From: Pseudorhodoferax sp. Leaf265
GTDB lineage: Bacteria; Pseudomonadota; Gammaproteobacteria; Burkholderiales; Burkholderiaceae_C
Direction of reading: 5' to 3'
Assembly (NCBI RefSeq): GCF_001422365.1
Contig: NZ_LMMT01000023.1
Location: 124,001-188,000 of the forward strand
DNA length: 64,000 nt
Part shown: positions 15,969-24,372 of the stretch, in pieces
Numbering within the stretch: the stretch's first letter is position 1
How the letters are laid out: the number at the start of each line of letters is the position of its first letter
The notes under the pieces: generated by a model
The model's database searches: none
Seen by the model: the letters and a program-made list of their open reading frames with translations, nothing else
Told to the model about the DNA's origin: nothing
Program-made: the position numbers and the translations under genes

Positions 15969-16232
15969 TTAGCGTCGGTATTGCGGGCGGGCCGGGGCGC
16001 CGCCAGCGCGGGGTTCCAGATGCCGGAAGGTGATCCGGCCCTTGGTCAGGTCGTAAGGGGAAAGTTCGAGCGAGACGTTGTCGCCCGCGAGAATGCGGAT
16101 GCGGTGCTTGCGCATCTTGCCACCGGTGTAGGCCACCAGCGAGTGGCCGTTCTCCAGGGTCACGCGGAAACGCGAGTCAGGCAGGACTTCGTCCACCTTG
16201 CCGCGCATCTCGATCAGTTCTTCCTTGCTCAT
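15969..16232 (-). CDS. infA: Translation initiation factor IF-1
   Basis: An 87-residue protein with the S1-like OB fold of IF-1, which binds the ribosomal A site during initiation. The family signatures are [24 protein letters not shown] at the start and [16 protein letters not shown] in the middle. It is longer than the usual 72 residues because of a C-terminal tail rich in Ala, Pro and Arg, as seen in the second IF-1 copy of many Burkholderiales. AAGGAG sits 6 bases before the ATG. The start overlaps the stop of the upstream gene by 4 bases (ATGA), so translation is probably coupled. The main infA, normally in the ribosomal protein operon, would be elsewhere. Confidence 0.95.
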   Translation of the reverse strand: MSKEELIEMRGKVDEVLPDSRFRVTLENGHSLVAYTGGKMRKHRIRILAGDNVSLELSPYDLTKGRITFRHLEPRAGGAPARPQYRR

Positions 16233-16498
16233 TCGGCTCCTTGGGTATGTGGAAAAAGAACACCCGCGGCACCGAAGCGTGGGCGAATGTATTCGATGGC
16301 TTTGGCCAGTGCGTGGGACTGGGCGCCTTCGGCCGTGCGGAAGCGGCCGACCAGGCGCAACACGCGGTCGTGGGTGGCGCTGCCGCGGCCGCTCTTGATC
16401 GAGACGGAGGCGCTGTAGCCGCCGCAGTCGGCGCTGCGGATCAAAGGCGAGATGAGGTATCTGCCGAGTGTGAGGGTTGTGCTTGAAAAATCGGACAT
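16229..16498 (-). CDS. Conserved-looking hypothetical protein, 89 aa
   Basis: A small soluble protein: [30 protein letters not shown], then [10 protein letters not shown] and a helical end. The layout looks like a single alpha/beta domain but I recognise no named family. Its stop TGA overlaps the infA start (ATGA), so infA translation probably depends on it. The ATG at 16498 has no strong ribosome-binding site; the frame is open upstream without protein-like content. The gene seems to belong with infA and the RRM gene in one unit. Confidence 0.75.
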   Translation of the reverse strand: MSDFSSTTLTLGRYLISPLIRSADCGGYSASVSIKSGRGSATHDRVLRLVGRFRTAEGAQSHALAKAIEYIRPRFGAAGVLFPHTQGAE

Positions 16499-16773
16499 GA
16501 ACAGCGTTTCGGCCAAGCTGGCCGCCACGCGTGGGAGATCCAGCCAAAGGGCCGGAGCGGTGATGCTCGCCGCGGAGATGTTCGACGACCGCGGGGTACC
16601 GGGTGGAGCCCGGTCATGGAGCGTGGCAGGTGCCCTGTTGGAGGGCGCGTGCATGTCAGACGATGGCTGCCGTGGGGGAGAGCAAGACACGGCAGGCCGA
16701 CGAGTGTAACCCCATTTGCGGCCGTGCGTGTGCAACCTGCGCGGTCAAGGGTCAATCCGGCCACGAAGGCGCG

Positions 16774-17559
16774 CTACGCGCCGGCCATGGCCACGCTGAC
16801 CTGCATGTCCACCACCTCCATGTCGGCGTAGTTCGACAGGAAGGCCACGTCGGCCGCGTCGCGCCCGTAGGCCATCACCACACGGCCACCGCGCGGCGCG
16901 GTCTGGGTGGCGTCGAAGCTGTACCAGCGCCCGCCCACGAAGGCCTCGAACCAGGCATGCAGATCCATCGGATCCAATTGGTACAGGTAGCCCACGACGA
17001 TGCGGGCCGGGATGCGCAGGCTGCGGCACAGTGCGACACCGACGTGGGCAAAGTCGCGGCACACGCCGGCCTTGGCCTGCATGGTGTCCAACGCATCCGT
17101 GCTCTCCTGGCTCACGCCGTAGCGGTATTCGTGGTTGGCGTGGATCCAGTGGCGGATGGCCTCCACCTGGGCATGGCCCGGCGCCACGCCCGCGACGATC
17201 TCGCGCGCCCGCGCCTCGAGCTTGTCGGAAGGGCAATAGCGGCTCTGCAGCAGGTAGACCAACACCTCGTCGGGCAGCAGGTCGATCGGCGTGGGGGCGG
17301 CGTCCGGCGCCACCGCAAGCTCCGCATCGACCTCCACCTGCGAGCGCACGTCCAGCGTGGTGCGGCCCGGCGGCACCGTGAAGCGCTGGCACAGGTTGCC
17401 AAAGGCGTCCTCGTACTCGCGCGGGCGGATCCAGGGCGCGATGCCGTAGTGCTCGGACACCACCCACTGCGCGGCGCCGCTGCGCGGACGCAGCATGGCC
17501 ACGACCGGGCAGGCATGGGGACATTCGACGGTGATGGTGGCGCGGGTATCGAGCAGCAT
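16774..17559 (-). CDS. Transglutaminase-like cysteine protease family protein
   Basis: A 261-residue protein with an N-terminal beta domain (about 1-125) and a transglutaminase-like core. The catalytic triad is visible as Cys in AGVCRDFAH, His in DLHAWFEAF and Asp in WYSFDATQT. Proteins of this build are thought to be peptidases or amidases; the substrate is unknown. No signal peptide is seen, so it is probably cytoplasmic. An in-frame GTG at 17568 is an equally weak start. It stands alone between infA and the winged-helix gene, all on the minus strand. Confidence 0.88.
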   Translation of the reverse strand: MLLDTRATITVECPHACPVVAMLRPRSGAAQWVVSEHYGIAPWIRPREYEDAFGNLCQRFTVPPGRTTLDVRSQVEVDAELAVAPDAAPTPIDLLPDEVLVYLLQSRYCPSDKLEARAREIVAGVAPGHAQVEAIRHWIHANHEYRYGVSQESTDALDTMQAKAGVCRDFAHVGVALCRSLRIPARIVVGYLYQLDPMDLHAWFEAFVGGRWYSFDATQTAPRGGRVVMAYGRDAADVAFLSNYADMEVVDMQVSVAMAGA

Positions 17560-17645
17560 GGGCTGCACGGTAGGGCCGGCGCCTGCGCGGCGCTGTCAGC
17601 GGCCAGCCCTTGTGCGCGGGCCGCGGGTCCTACAGTCGGCGGCTT

Positions 17646-18299
17646 TCAGGGCCCGAAGCCACCCAGGCGCTGGCGCGCGCGCTGCAGGAAGCCCATGGAT
17701 GGCGCAGGCACGGCCCTGGACTTCCTCGGCGCCGTGGGCGAGATGTCGATGCAGCCGTCCGCCGCGAGCCGGGCGTGCAACACATCGCCGCGCCTGAGCG
17801 CTTCGAAGCGCCGCGCGGGCACCACGTCGGCCTGCACATGCTGGCGCAGCGCGCCGGACTTGAGCAGCTTGCGCAAGGCCTGGTCGAGGGCCTCGCGCTC
17901 TGGAGCGACCTCGGCATACACCAGCAACACATGCAGGGCGCCGGTCTCGGCGTCCTCGCCGAGCAGGAAGGCCCGCTGCACCGAGGCGCGGAACTTGGAC
18001 TGCAGCATCGCGCGCAAGGGTTCGGCGGCCGCGAAGGACTTGAGCGCGATGCGACGCAGCTCGGGATAGAACACGAACGCGGTGTTGACAGCGACGGTTT
18101 CGGGCTGCCCTTCCCGGGCCTCGCTGCGCGTCAGCACGCCGTTGCCCAGCAGATGGGTCAAGGTCTCCTCGACCTGCGGCAGGTCCAGCTTGCACACCTT
18201 GGCGAAGTCGGCGGCGGCGAACTGCCTGGCGGGCTCGGCCAGCACCAGTTGCAGGATGTGCTGAACGGTCGGGGACAGAAGAAAGTCGGCGGCACCCAT
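17646..18299 (-). CDS. Winged-helix protein with nucleotidyltransferase-like region
   Basis: A 217-residue protein. Residues about 5-75 form a winged helix (SPTVQHILQLVLAEPARQFAAAD, then VEETLTHLLGNGVLTRSE). Residues about 100-175 (FRASVQRAFLLGEDAETGALHVLLVYAE) have the alternation of a minimal nucleotidyltransferase-like fold, but a complete GS...DxD catalytic motif is not evident. It is probably a DNA-binding regulator of a poorly described type. The C-terminus is basic. The ATG at 18299 has only a weak upstream signal. Next on the same strand, 32 bases upstream, is a lipoprotein gene. Confidence 0.7.
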   Translation of the reverse strand: MGAADFLLSPTVQHILQLVLAEPARQFAAADFAKVCKLDLPQVEETLTHLLGNGVLTRSEAREGQPETVAVNTAFVFYPELRRIALKSFAAAEPLRAMLQSKFRASVQRAFLLGEDAETGALHVLLVYAEVAPEREALDQALRKLLKSGALRQHVQADVVPARRFEALRRGDVLHARLAADGCIDISPTAPRKSRAVPAPSMGFLQRARQRLGGFGP

Positions 18300-18331
18300 C
18301 GCACCATTGTTCCCCAACTCACAGCCGAGGC

Positions 18332-18892
18332 TCAGCCGCCGTCGATGTCCTTGAGCATGGCTGCGCTGATGCTGGCCAGCTGCTTGTCGGTCATGGCCGA
18401 GAAGATGCCCTGCCAGGCGCTGCTGGAGGTGCTGTAGCTGCGCTGGCCCACCGGCGTGCGGCCGGGCCCCACGTAGAAGGCTGCATCGGCGTTCACATAG
18501 GCATTGCCCGTCATCACGCCCAGGCCGTAGCGCGCGCCGGTGCTGAGGTAGCGGTAGTCCTTCACCTGGACCACCACCAGCGTGCTGCCGGCCGGCGTGC
18601 TCTGTGGTTCGGCCTCCAGGTACTGGAACTGCTTGCCCGCGGTCTTCGCGGCCTCGGCCATGGCATCGCGCCAGGCGCCGCGCAGCGCCTGCCAGTCGGC
18701 GGACCGGGCCAGTTCGGGGCTGGCCGCACGCACCACCAGCGCCACGCTGGTCTGCGCGCGGGCCGGCACCTGCAGGGCATTGCCGCCGGCTGAGCCGGGG
18801 CGCTCGACGTTCGCGGCGCAACCGGCCAGGGCCACGCACAAGGCCAGCGCCGGCAGGCGTGGCCACGGGGAGAAAGGGCTTGGAGTGTTCAT
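18332..18892 (-). CDS. Putative lipoprotein, 186 aa
   Basis: The N-terminus has a signal peptide with a lipobox (ALAGC, cysteine at residue 25), so the protein is probably lipid-anchored in the cell envelope. The mature part alternates beta strands (SVALVVRAAS, STLVVVQVKDYRYLS) and ends in a helix. The layout recalls DUF4136/DUF4410-type lipoproteins, but I cannot assign it firmly. It lies between the winged-helix gene and the edge of the aryl polyene cluster, on the same strand as both; whether it belongs to the cluster is unclear. Confidence 0.75.
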   Translation of the reverse strand: MNTPSPFSPWPRLPALALCVALAGCAANVERPGSAGGNALQVPARAQTSVALVVRAASPELARSADWQALRGAWRDAMAEAAKTAGKQFQYLEAEPQSTPAGSTLVVVQVKDYRYLSTGARYGLGVMTGNAYVNADAAFYVGPGRTPVGQRSYSTSSSAWQGIFSAMTDKQLASISAAMLKDIDGG

Positions 18893-18977
18893 GCCGGGGA
18901 CTCTAGCCGCTGGCCCTGCGCCTGTGCTGTCGGACGGCGCCTGGACCGCGTGGCAACGGCGTGTCGACGCCCGCGGC

Positions 18978-20333
18978 TCACTTCACCTGCTGGATCGTCT
19001 CGCCGGCCAGCAGGCCGTGGTCCCGGATGTTGCCCGCGCGCCGCAGCCAGCCGCGCCAGCTGCGCAGCGGGTGGCGCAGCGAGATCATGTAGTAGATGAC
19101 CTTGAACATGCGCAGCGCGCCCCACAGCGGCGTCTTGCCGTAGATGTCGCCGGCCAGCAGCGACATCAGCGCCTCCTTCACGCGGAACGGGTTGGCCGGG
19201 TACATGAACATCTCGCGGATGGTCGGGTTGGTCACGCGGTAGATGAACCACGAATACTCGCGCGGCCCCTTGCGCATCATGGCCTCGAAGGCCTGGCAGG
19301 CGGCCGGGTACGCGGCCGGCGCGTCCAGCGCCTTGGCCACGAGGTCCGCGCCGTCGAAGGCGCTGTGCATGGCCAGGTACACGCCCGAGGAGAACATCGG
19401 GTCGATGAAGGTGAAGGCATCGCCCAGCAGCACGTAGCGCGGGCCGGTGGCGTGCGTGCTGCTGTACGAGAAATTGCCGGTGGCGTGCACGGCGTCGTCG
19501 ACCAGAGTCGCGTCCTTGAGCCGGTCGGCCAGTTCGGGGCACAGCGCGATGGTCTCGCGGAAGTACTGCTCCAGCGGTTTGGCGCCGCGCGCCTTCAGGT
19601 AGTAGGCCCAGCAGACCGCGCCCACGCTGGTGGTGCCGTCGGCCAGCGGGATGAACCAGAACCAGCCATGCGGGAACCAGCAGATGCTGATGTTGCCCTC
19701 GCGCTTGCCCTCCAGCCGGCGCACGTTGCGGAAGTGGCCGAACAGCGCGGTGCTGTTGTGCGCGGGGTTCTTCTGCTTGCTGCCCAGCTGGTGGGCCAGC
19801 AGCGTGTCGCGCCCGCTGGCGTCGACCACGTAGCGTGCGCGCAGCTGCCGGCGCGTGCCGTCGGCCAGTTGGGCCTGGGCGCTGGCGCCCTCGGCGTCGA
19901 AGGCCACGCTGCGCACATGGCAGCGCTCCAGCGTGCGCGCGCCGCAGGCCGCCGCGTTGCGGAACAGCAGCTCGTCCAGCTCGGAGCGGCGCACCTGCCA
20001 GGCGAACGGCATGCTCTTGTCGTAGGCATCGGCGAAGTCGACGTAGCTGCAGTGGTCGTGCTCGGGCGAGACGAACTCGATGCCGTACTTGGGCATGCCG
20101 ATGCGCTCGACCTGCTCGCGCACGCCGAGCTGGTCGAACAGCTGCACGTTGGCCGGCAGCAGCGATTCGCCGATGTGAAAGCGCGGGTGCTGCTCCTTGT
20201 CGACCAGCAGCACGTCGCGGCCCTGGCGGGCCAGCAGCGTGGCGATGGTGGAGCCGGCCGGTCCGCCGCCGATCACCAGCACGTCGCAGGCATCGGTCGG
20301 CTCGGAGGTGGAAACAGAAGGTGACAACGGCAT
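18978..20333 (-). CDS. Halogenase-like FAD-dependent oxidoreductase, cluster edge
   Basis: A 451-residue flavoprotein of the tryptophan-halogenase-like superfamily. The FAD-binding GGGPAG is at 22-27 and HIGESLLP at 53-60. It also has WxWxIP (224-229) and FxxPxxSxG (309-317), both used to mark flavin-dependent halogenases. Such enzymes chlorinate or brominate aromatic rings, and relatives occur in aryl polyene clusters such as the one making brominated xanthomonadins; other relatives act as hydroxylases or reductases. It is transcribed away from the rest of the cluster, divergent from the antiporter gene. An in-frame ATG at 20366 is an alternative start; neither has a clear ribosome-binding site. 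Confidence 0.88.
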   Translation of the reverse strand: MPLSPSVSTSEPTDACDVLVIGGGPAGSTIATLLARQGRDVLLVDKEQHPRFHIGESLLPANVQLFDQLGVREQVERIGMPKYGIEFVSPEHDHCSYVDFADAYDKSMPFAWQVRRSELDELLFRNAAACGARTLERCHVRSVAFDAEGASAQAQLADGTRRQLRARYVVDASGRDTLLAHQLGSKQKNPAHNSTALFGHFRNVRRLEGKREGNISICWFPHGWFWFIPLADGTTSVGAVCWAYYLKARGAKPLEQYFRETIALCPELADRLKDATLVDDAVHATGNFSYSSTHATGPRYVLLGDAFTFIDPMFSSGVYLAMHSAFDGADLVAKALDAPAAYPAACQAFEAMMRKGPREYSWFIYRVTNPTIREMFMYPANPFRVKEALMSLLAGDIYGKTPLWGALRMFKVIYYMISLRHPLRSWRGWLRRAGNIRDHGLLAGETIQQVK

Positions 20334-20421
20334 CGCTGCGGGGTCTGGAGAAGGGAGCGGGATCATAAGATAGCCATGTCGACGCTTTCTCTCCCGGCAC
20401 CCTGCGGCCCTCCCCTGCGCC

Positions 20422-21726
20422 ATGACCGTTCTTCTGCTGCTGTTGCAACTGACCGTGATCCTCGTCGCGGCACGCCTGTGCGGCCTGCTGCTGCGTGCGC
20501 TGGGCCAGCCCATGGTCGTCGGCGAGATGGCGGCCGGCATCGTGCTCGGTCCCATCGTGTTCGGCGCACTGGCGCCGCAGCTCCACGCCCAGCTGTTCCC
20601 TCCGGCCTCGCTGCATGCGCTGTCGGCACTGTCCACCCTGGGCGTGGTGCTGTTCATGGGCCTGGTCGGCGCGGAACTGCGCGCGCCGGGCGGCATGGGC
20701 GCGCAGTTGCGCGCCTCGCTGTGGGTGGGCCTGTCCAGCATGGCGCTGCCCATGCTGCTGGGCCTGGCCATCGCGCCAGTGCTGCACCCGGCGCTGGCGC
20801 CCGGGGGCCTGGGCTTGTGGCCGTTCGCGCTGTTCGTGGCCGTGGCGCTGTCGATCACCGCGTTCCCGGTGCTGGCGCGCATCCTGAAGGACCGCAACAT
20901 GGGCCGCACCCCGGTCGGCCAGCTGGCGCTGGGCTCGGCCGCCGTGGTCGATGCCTTCGCCTGGATCGTGCTGGCCCTGGTGCTGGCGGTCGGCAGCACG
21001 CAGGGCCAGGGCGCCGAGGGCTGGTCCGGTTTCCTGCGCATCTGTGGTGGACTGGTGCTGTTCGCGGCCGCCCTGTTCCTCGTGCTCAAGCCGCTGTACG
21101 CGGCCCTGCTGCGCCGCGAGCTCCAGGCCGGCGCACTGTCGGACCTGGGCCTGGTCGCGGTGCTGGTCGGGCTGATCGCCTGCGCGGCCGTGGCCGAATG
21201 GCTGCACGTGCATGCCGTGTTCGGAGCCTTCCTGTTCGGTGTCTGCCTGCCGCGCGACGACGCACTGCTGCACGCGCTGGAGGCCCGGCTGGCGCCAATG
21301 GCCACGGCGCTGCTGCTGCCGGTGTTCTTCGCGCTGGCCGGACTCAACGCCAGTGCCGACGCGCTGGGCGCTGCCGCGCTGCCCACGTTCGCGCTGGTGC
21401 TGGCCGCGGCCATCGTCGGCAAGGTGGCCGGCGGCGCGGCCGGCGCACGGCTGGCGGGCTGGGGCTGGCGCGACAGCCTGGCGGCCGGCACGCTCATGAA
21501 CGCGCGCGGCCTCATGGAACTCATCGTCATCCAGATCGGCCTGGACGCCGGCCTGATCACGCCCACGCTCTTCACCATGCTGCTGCTGATGGCGCTGGCC
21601 ACCACCGCACTGACCGGCCCGCTGCTGAACCTGCTGGGCGCCCGGGCCCCGCTGGCTATACTTCCGGCCCGCCACAGGGTAGCCGCAGGGCCGGCGCCAA
21701 GCCCTTTGCCGCCAACCGACCCGTGA
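20422..21726 (+). CDS. Kef-type cation:proton antiporter
   Basis: A 434-residue integral membrane protein with about 12 hydrophobic segments, of the CPA2 (Na+/H+ or K+/H+ exchanger) family: GEMAAGIVLGP near the N-terminus and the SITAFPVLARIL segment are typical. It has no C-terminal RCK/TrkA nucleotide-binding domain, unlike KefB/KefC. It is the first plus-strand gene of the cluster and ends 4 bases before the ACP start, so it is co-transcribed with the pigment genes. That position is unusual for this family; it might protect the membrane or drive export, but this is inference. Confidence 0.9.
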   Translation: MTVLLLLLQLTVILVAARLCGLLLRALGQPMVVGEMAAGIVLGPIVFGALAPQLHAQLFPPASLHALSALSTLGVVLFMGLVGAELRAPGGMGAQLRASLWVGLSSMALPMLLGLAIAPVLHPALAPGGLGLWPFALFVAVALSITAFPVLARILKDRNMGRTPVGQLALGSAAVVDAFAWIVLALVLAVGSTQGQGAEGWSGFLRICGGLVLFAAALFLVLKPLYAALLRRELQAGALSDLGLVAVLVGLIACAAVAEWLHVHAVFGAFLFGVCLPRDDALLHALEARLAPMATALLLPVFFALAGLNASADALGAAALPTFALVLAAAIVGKVAGGAAGARLAGWGWRDSLAAGTLMNARGLMELIVIQIGLDAGLITPTLFTMLLLMALATTALTGPLLNLLGARAPLAILPARHRVAAGPAPSPLPPTDP

Positions 21727-21730
21727 CCGC

Positions 21731-22006
21731 ATGAACCCCACTCAAACCGATCTGCAACGCGAAGTCGCGTCGCTCCTCGTCGAGGCGCTGAACCTGGAAA
21801 TGGCCCCCGAGACCATCGACCCAGCCGCCCCGATCTACGGCGAAGGCCTGGGCCTGGACTCCATCGACATCCTCGAAGTGGCCCTGGTGGTGTCGCAGCG
21901 TTATGGGTTCCAGCTGCGCTCGGACGACGAAGACAACGTGCGCATCTTCGCCTCGCTGGCCAGTCTGGCCGAGCACATCGCCGCGCACCGCGCGCCCGCT
22001 GCCTGA
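21731..22006 (+). CDS. Acyl carrier protein (APE cluster, first copy)
   Basis: A 91-residue acyl carrier protein. Ser44 in GLDSIDILE is the site for the phosphopantetheine arm. Flanking residues (YGEGLGLDSIDILEVALVVSQRYG) resemble ApeE-type carriers of aryl polyene clusters. No phosphopantetheinyl transferase gene is present in the window, so a housekeeping enzyme must activate it. It is followed 13 bases later by a membrane protein gene. A second ACP lies at 35832. Confidence 0.93.
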   Translation: MNPTQTDLQREVASLLVEALNLEMAPETIDPAAPIYGEGLGLDSIDILEVALVVSQRYGFQLRSDDEDNVRIFASLASLAEHIAAHRAPAA

Positions 22007-22019
22007 GAGGCGCGGCACC

Positions 22020-22691
22020 ATGCCGCGCGCCTTGTCCATGCCCGTTCGCATCCTGGCCGTGCTGTCGCTCAGCCTGGCCTACATCGCCGTCTCGCACTGG
22101 CTCATGACGGCCGCCCCGGCCACGCCCTGGAACGCCGTGCTGGTGCTGGCGCCCATGCTGCTGACCATCGCCTGGGGCGCCTGGCGCGGGGGCCAGCGGC
22201 CGCTGGCCGCGCTGAGCGCGCTGTCGCTGGTGGCGCTGTGCGTGCAGGCCAGCCTGCCCAAGCCGCTGTCCACCCAGGTGCTGTACCTGGCCCAGCACGT
22301 GGGCATCAATGTGTTTCTGGCGGTCGGTTTCGGCGGCACGCTGCGCGCGGGCCAGGAGGCGCTGATCACCCGGCTTGCCCGCAGCGTGCACCGCCAGTTC
22401 ACAGCCGACATGGCGGCCTACACGCGCCGGCTCACACGGGTCTGGACCGTCTACTTCGTCGCCATGGCGCTGCTGTCGCTGGGCCTGTACGCGTTCGCAC
22501 GCTTCGAGACCTGGGCGCTGTTCGCCAACGTGCTGACGCCGCTGGCCGTGGCCACCCTGTTCGGCGGCGAATACTGGCTGCGCTACCGGCTGCACCCCGA
22601 GTTCGAACGCGCCAGCCTGGCCGACGCGGTCCGCAGCTACATGCACGGCGCCAAGCCGGGCGCCCCCACCCACCCCGACACCCGGGCATGA
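22020..22691 (+). CDS. Predicted membrane protein (COG4648-like)
   Basis: A 223-residue protein with about five membrane segments in the first 190 residues and a soluble tail. A membrane protein of this kind is a standard member of aryl polyene clusters (COG4648 type), with no assigned activity. AGAGG lies about 9 bases before the ATG at 22020. Its stop overlaps the start of the ligase gene by 4 bases. A second in-frame ATG at 22038 would remove only a few residues. Confidence 0.82.
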   Translation: MPRALSMPVRILAVLSLSLAYIAVSHWLMTAAPATPWNAVLVLAPMLLTIAWGAWRGGQRPLAALSALSLVALCVQASLPKPLSTQVLYLAQHVGINVFLAVGFGGTLRAGQEALITRLARSVHRQFTADMAAYTRRLTRVWTVYFVAMALLSLGLYAFARFETWALFANVLTPLAVATLFGGEYWLRYRLHPEFERASLADAVRSYMHGAKPGAPTHPDTRA

Positions 22692-24046
22692 CGCAGGCCC
22701 CGCTGATCTTCGGCTCCGACCTGGACGCGCCCATCGCCTGGCGCGCCGGCGCGCCGATCGCGCGGCGCCGCTATCTGGCCGACGTGCAGGCCCTGGCCGC
22801 CCGGCTGCCGGCCCAGGGCGCGATGCTGAACCTGTCGGGCGACCGCTACCGTTTCGCCGTGGGCCTGGGCGCGGCCATGCTGCGCGGCCAGCCCAACCTG
22901 ATGCCACCCAACCACCAGCGCGAGACCGTGGCGCGGCTGCAGAGCCTGTTTCCGCAGGCCTACGCGCTCGTCGATGGCCAAGGCAGCGAAGTGGCGCTGC
23001 CACAGGCGGCGTACGGCGATGCGACGGATGCCGCCGATGCCGACGTGCCGCCCGCCCTGCCCCGTGCGCAGCTGGCCGCCCACGTGCTGACCTCCGGCTC
23101 CACCGGCCAGCCCGTGCCGCATCCCAAGCGCTGGGGCCCGCTGGTGGACTGCACGGTGGCCGGCGCGCAGCGCCTGGCCGAGCACCTGGGCCGGCCTGAC
23201 CTGGAGGGCCTGAGCCTGGTGGCCACGGTGCCGCCGCAGCACATGTACGGCTTCGAGTCGACCGTGCTGATCGCGATGCTGGGCGGCGCCGCCTTCGATG
23301 CCGAGCGGCCGTTCTACCCCGCAGACATCGCCGCGGCTTTGGACCGGCTGCCGCGCCCGCGCATGCTGGTGACCACGCCCTTTCACCTGCGCATGCTGCT
23401 GGAAGCCGGCATCGCATTGCCCACGGTCGACCTGGTCCTCAGCGCCACGGCGCCGCTGTCGCCCCAGCTGGCGGCCCGCGCCGAGTCCGCGCTGCAGGGC
23501 CAGCTGGTGGAAATCTACGGCTGCACCGAAGCCGGCCAGGTCGCCACGCGGCGCACCACCGACGGCCCGGAATGGCGCACCTACGCGGGCCTGGCGCTGT
23601 CGGGCGACGGCGAGCTGAGCCAGGTGCAGGGCGGCCACGTGGTCGTGCCGACGCCCCTGGCCGACATCCTGGAGGTGCTGGAACCCAGCCGCTTCCGGCT
23701 GCTGGGCCGCTCCAACGACCTCATCAACATCGCCGGCAAGCGCAACTCGCTGGCGCACCTGAACTTCCACCTGAACAGCACGCCCGGCGTGGCCGACGGC
23801 GCGTTCTGGCTGCCGCCGGACGAGGCCGACGGCACGGTCGCACGGCTGGTGGCCTTCGTGGTCGCGCCCGGCCTGGCCCGGGCCGCATTGCAGGAGGCCG
23901 TGCTGGCCGGCCTGCGCCCACGCGTGGACCCCGTCTTCCTGCCGCGCCGCATCCTGGCCGTGCCGGCGCTGCCGCGCGAGCCTTCCACCGGCAAGCTGCC
24001 GGCCATCGCCTTCGGCGCATGGGCGCAACGCCAGCTGGCCGGATGA
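22688..24046 (+). CDS. Aryl-CoA/ACP ligase-like protein (ApeH-type)
   Basis: A 452-residue adenylate-forming enzyme that should activate an aromatic acid, such as 4-hydroxybenzoate or a cinnamate, as AMP ester and load it on an acyl carrier protein. The P-loop-like motif is TSGSTG at 135-140, the A5-like stretch is EIYGCTEAGQVATR, and the hinge is RLLGRSNDLINIAGKR. Near the C-terminus, REPSTGKLP holds the catalytic lysine. It is shorter than typical acyl-CoA ligases, as expected for ApeH. The start overlaps the preceding stop (ATGA) and the stop overlaps the next start. Confidence 0.92.
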   Translation: MTQAPLIFGSDLDAPIAWRAGAPIARRRYLADVQALAARLPAQGAMLNLSGDRYRFAVGLGAAMLRGQPNLMPPNHQRETVARLQSLFPQAYALVDGQGSEVALPQAAYGDATDAADADVPPALPRAQLAAHVLTSGSTGQPVPHPKRWGPLVDCTVAGAQRLAEHLGRPDLEGLSLVATVPPQHMYGFESTVLIAMLGGAAFDAERPFYPADIAAALDRLPRPRMLVTTPFHLRMLLEAGIALPTVDLVLSATAPLSPQLAARAESALQGQLVEIYGCTEAGQVATRRTTDGPEWRTYAGLALSGDGELSQVQGGHVVVPTPLADILEVLEPSRFRLLGRSNDLINIAGKRNSLAHLNFHLNSTPGVADGAFWLPPDEADGTVARLVAFVVAPGLARAALQEAVLAGLRPRVDPVFLPRRILAVPALPREPSTGKLPAIAFGAWAQRQLAG

Positions 24047-24372
24047 CGGACGCCGCCGCGCTGCGCAGCCTGGCGCTGCACATCCCGGCCGACCACCCGG
24101 CCTTTGCCGGCCATTTCCCGGGGCAGCCGCTGCTGCCGGGCGTGGCGCTGCTGGCCGAGGTGCTGGAAGCGGTGCTGGCCGACGCGGCCTTGGCCGCCCG
24201 GGTCGGCTCCGCGCCGCGCCTGGCCAACACCAAGTTCCTGGCGCCCGTGCGGCCCGGCGCCCAGCTGGAAGTGCGGCTGGACGGCAGCGGCCGCGGCCTG
24301 CGCTTCGAAGTGCGTGACCTGTCCAACGGTGCGCGCGTGGCGGCCAGCGGGCAATTCGAAGCCGCGCCATGA
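24043..24372 (+). CDS. Hotdog 3-hydroxyacyl-ACP dehydratase (ApeI-type)
   Basis: A 109-residue single hotdog-fold protein. The active-site histidine is His24 in AGHFPGQPLLPGV, the signature of the FabA/FabZ-like dehydratases. In aryl polyene pathways this small enzyme and its partner ApeP remove water from the 3-hydroxyacyl chain to build the conjugated polyene. It overlaps the genes on both sides by 4 bases, so its translation is coupled to the ligase and the acyltransferase. Confidence 0.9.
   Translation: MTDAAALRSLALHIPADHPAFAGHFPGQPLLPGVALLAEVLEAVLADAALAARVGSAPRLANTKFLAPVRPGAQLEVRLDGSGRGLRFEVRDLSNGARVAASGQFEAAP

Noticed and set aside
18978-23417. A 1,479-residue minus-strand frame that includes the first halogenase-like protein.
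   Set aside because: Only the last 450 residues are protein-like; the rest is antisense to the antiporter, ACP, membrane protein and ligase genes.
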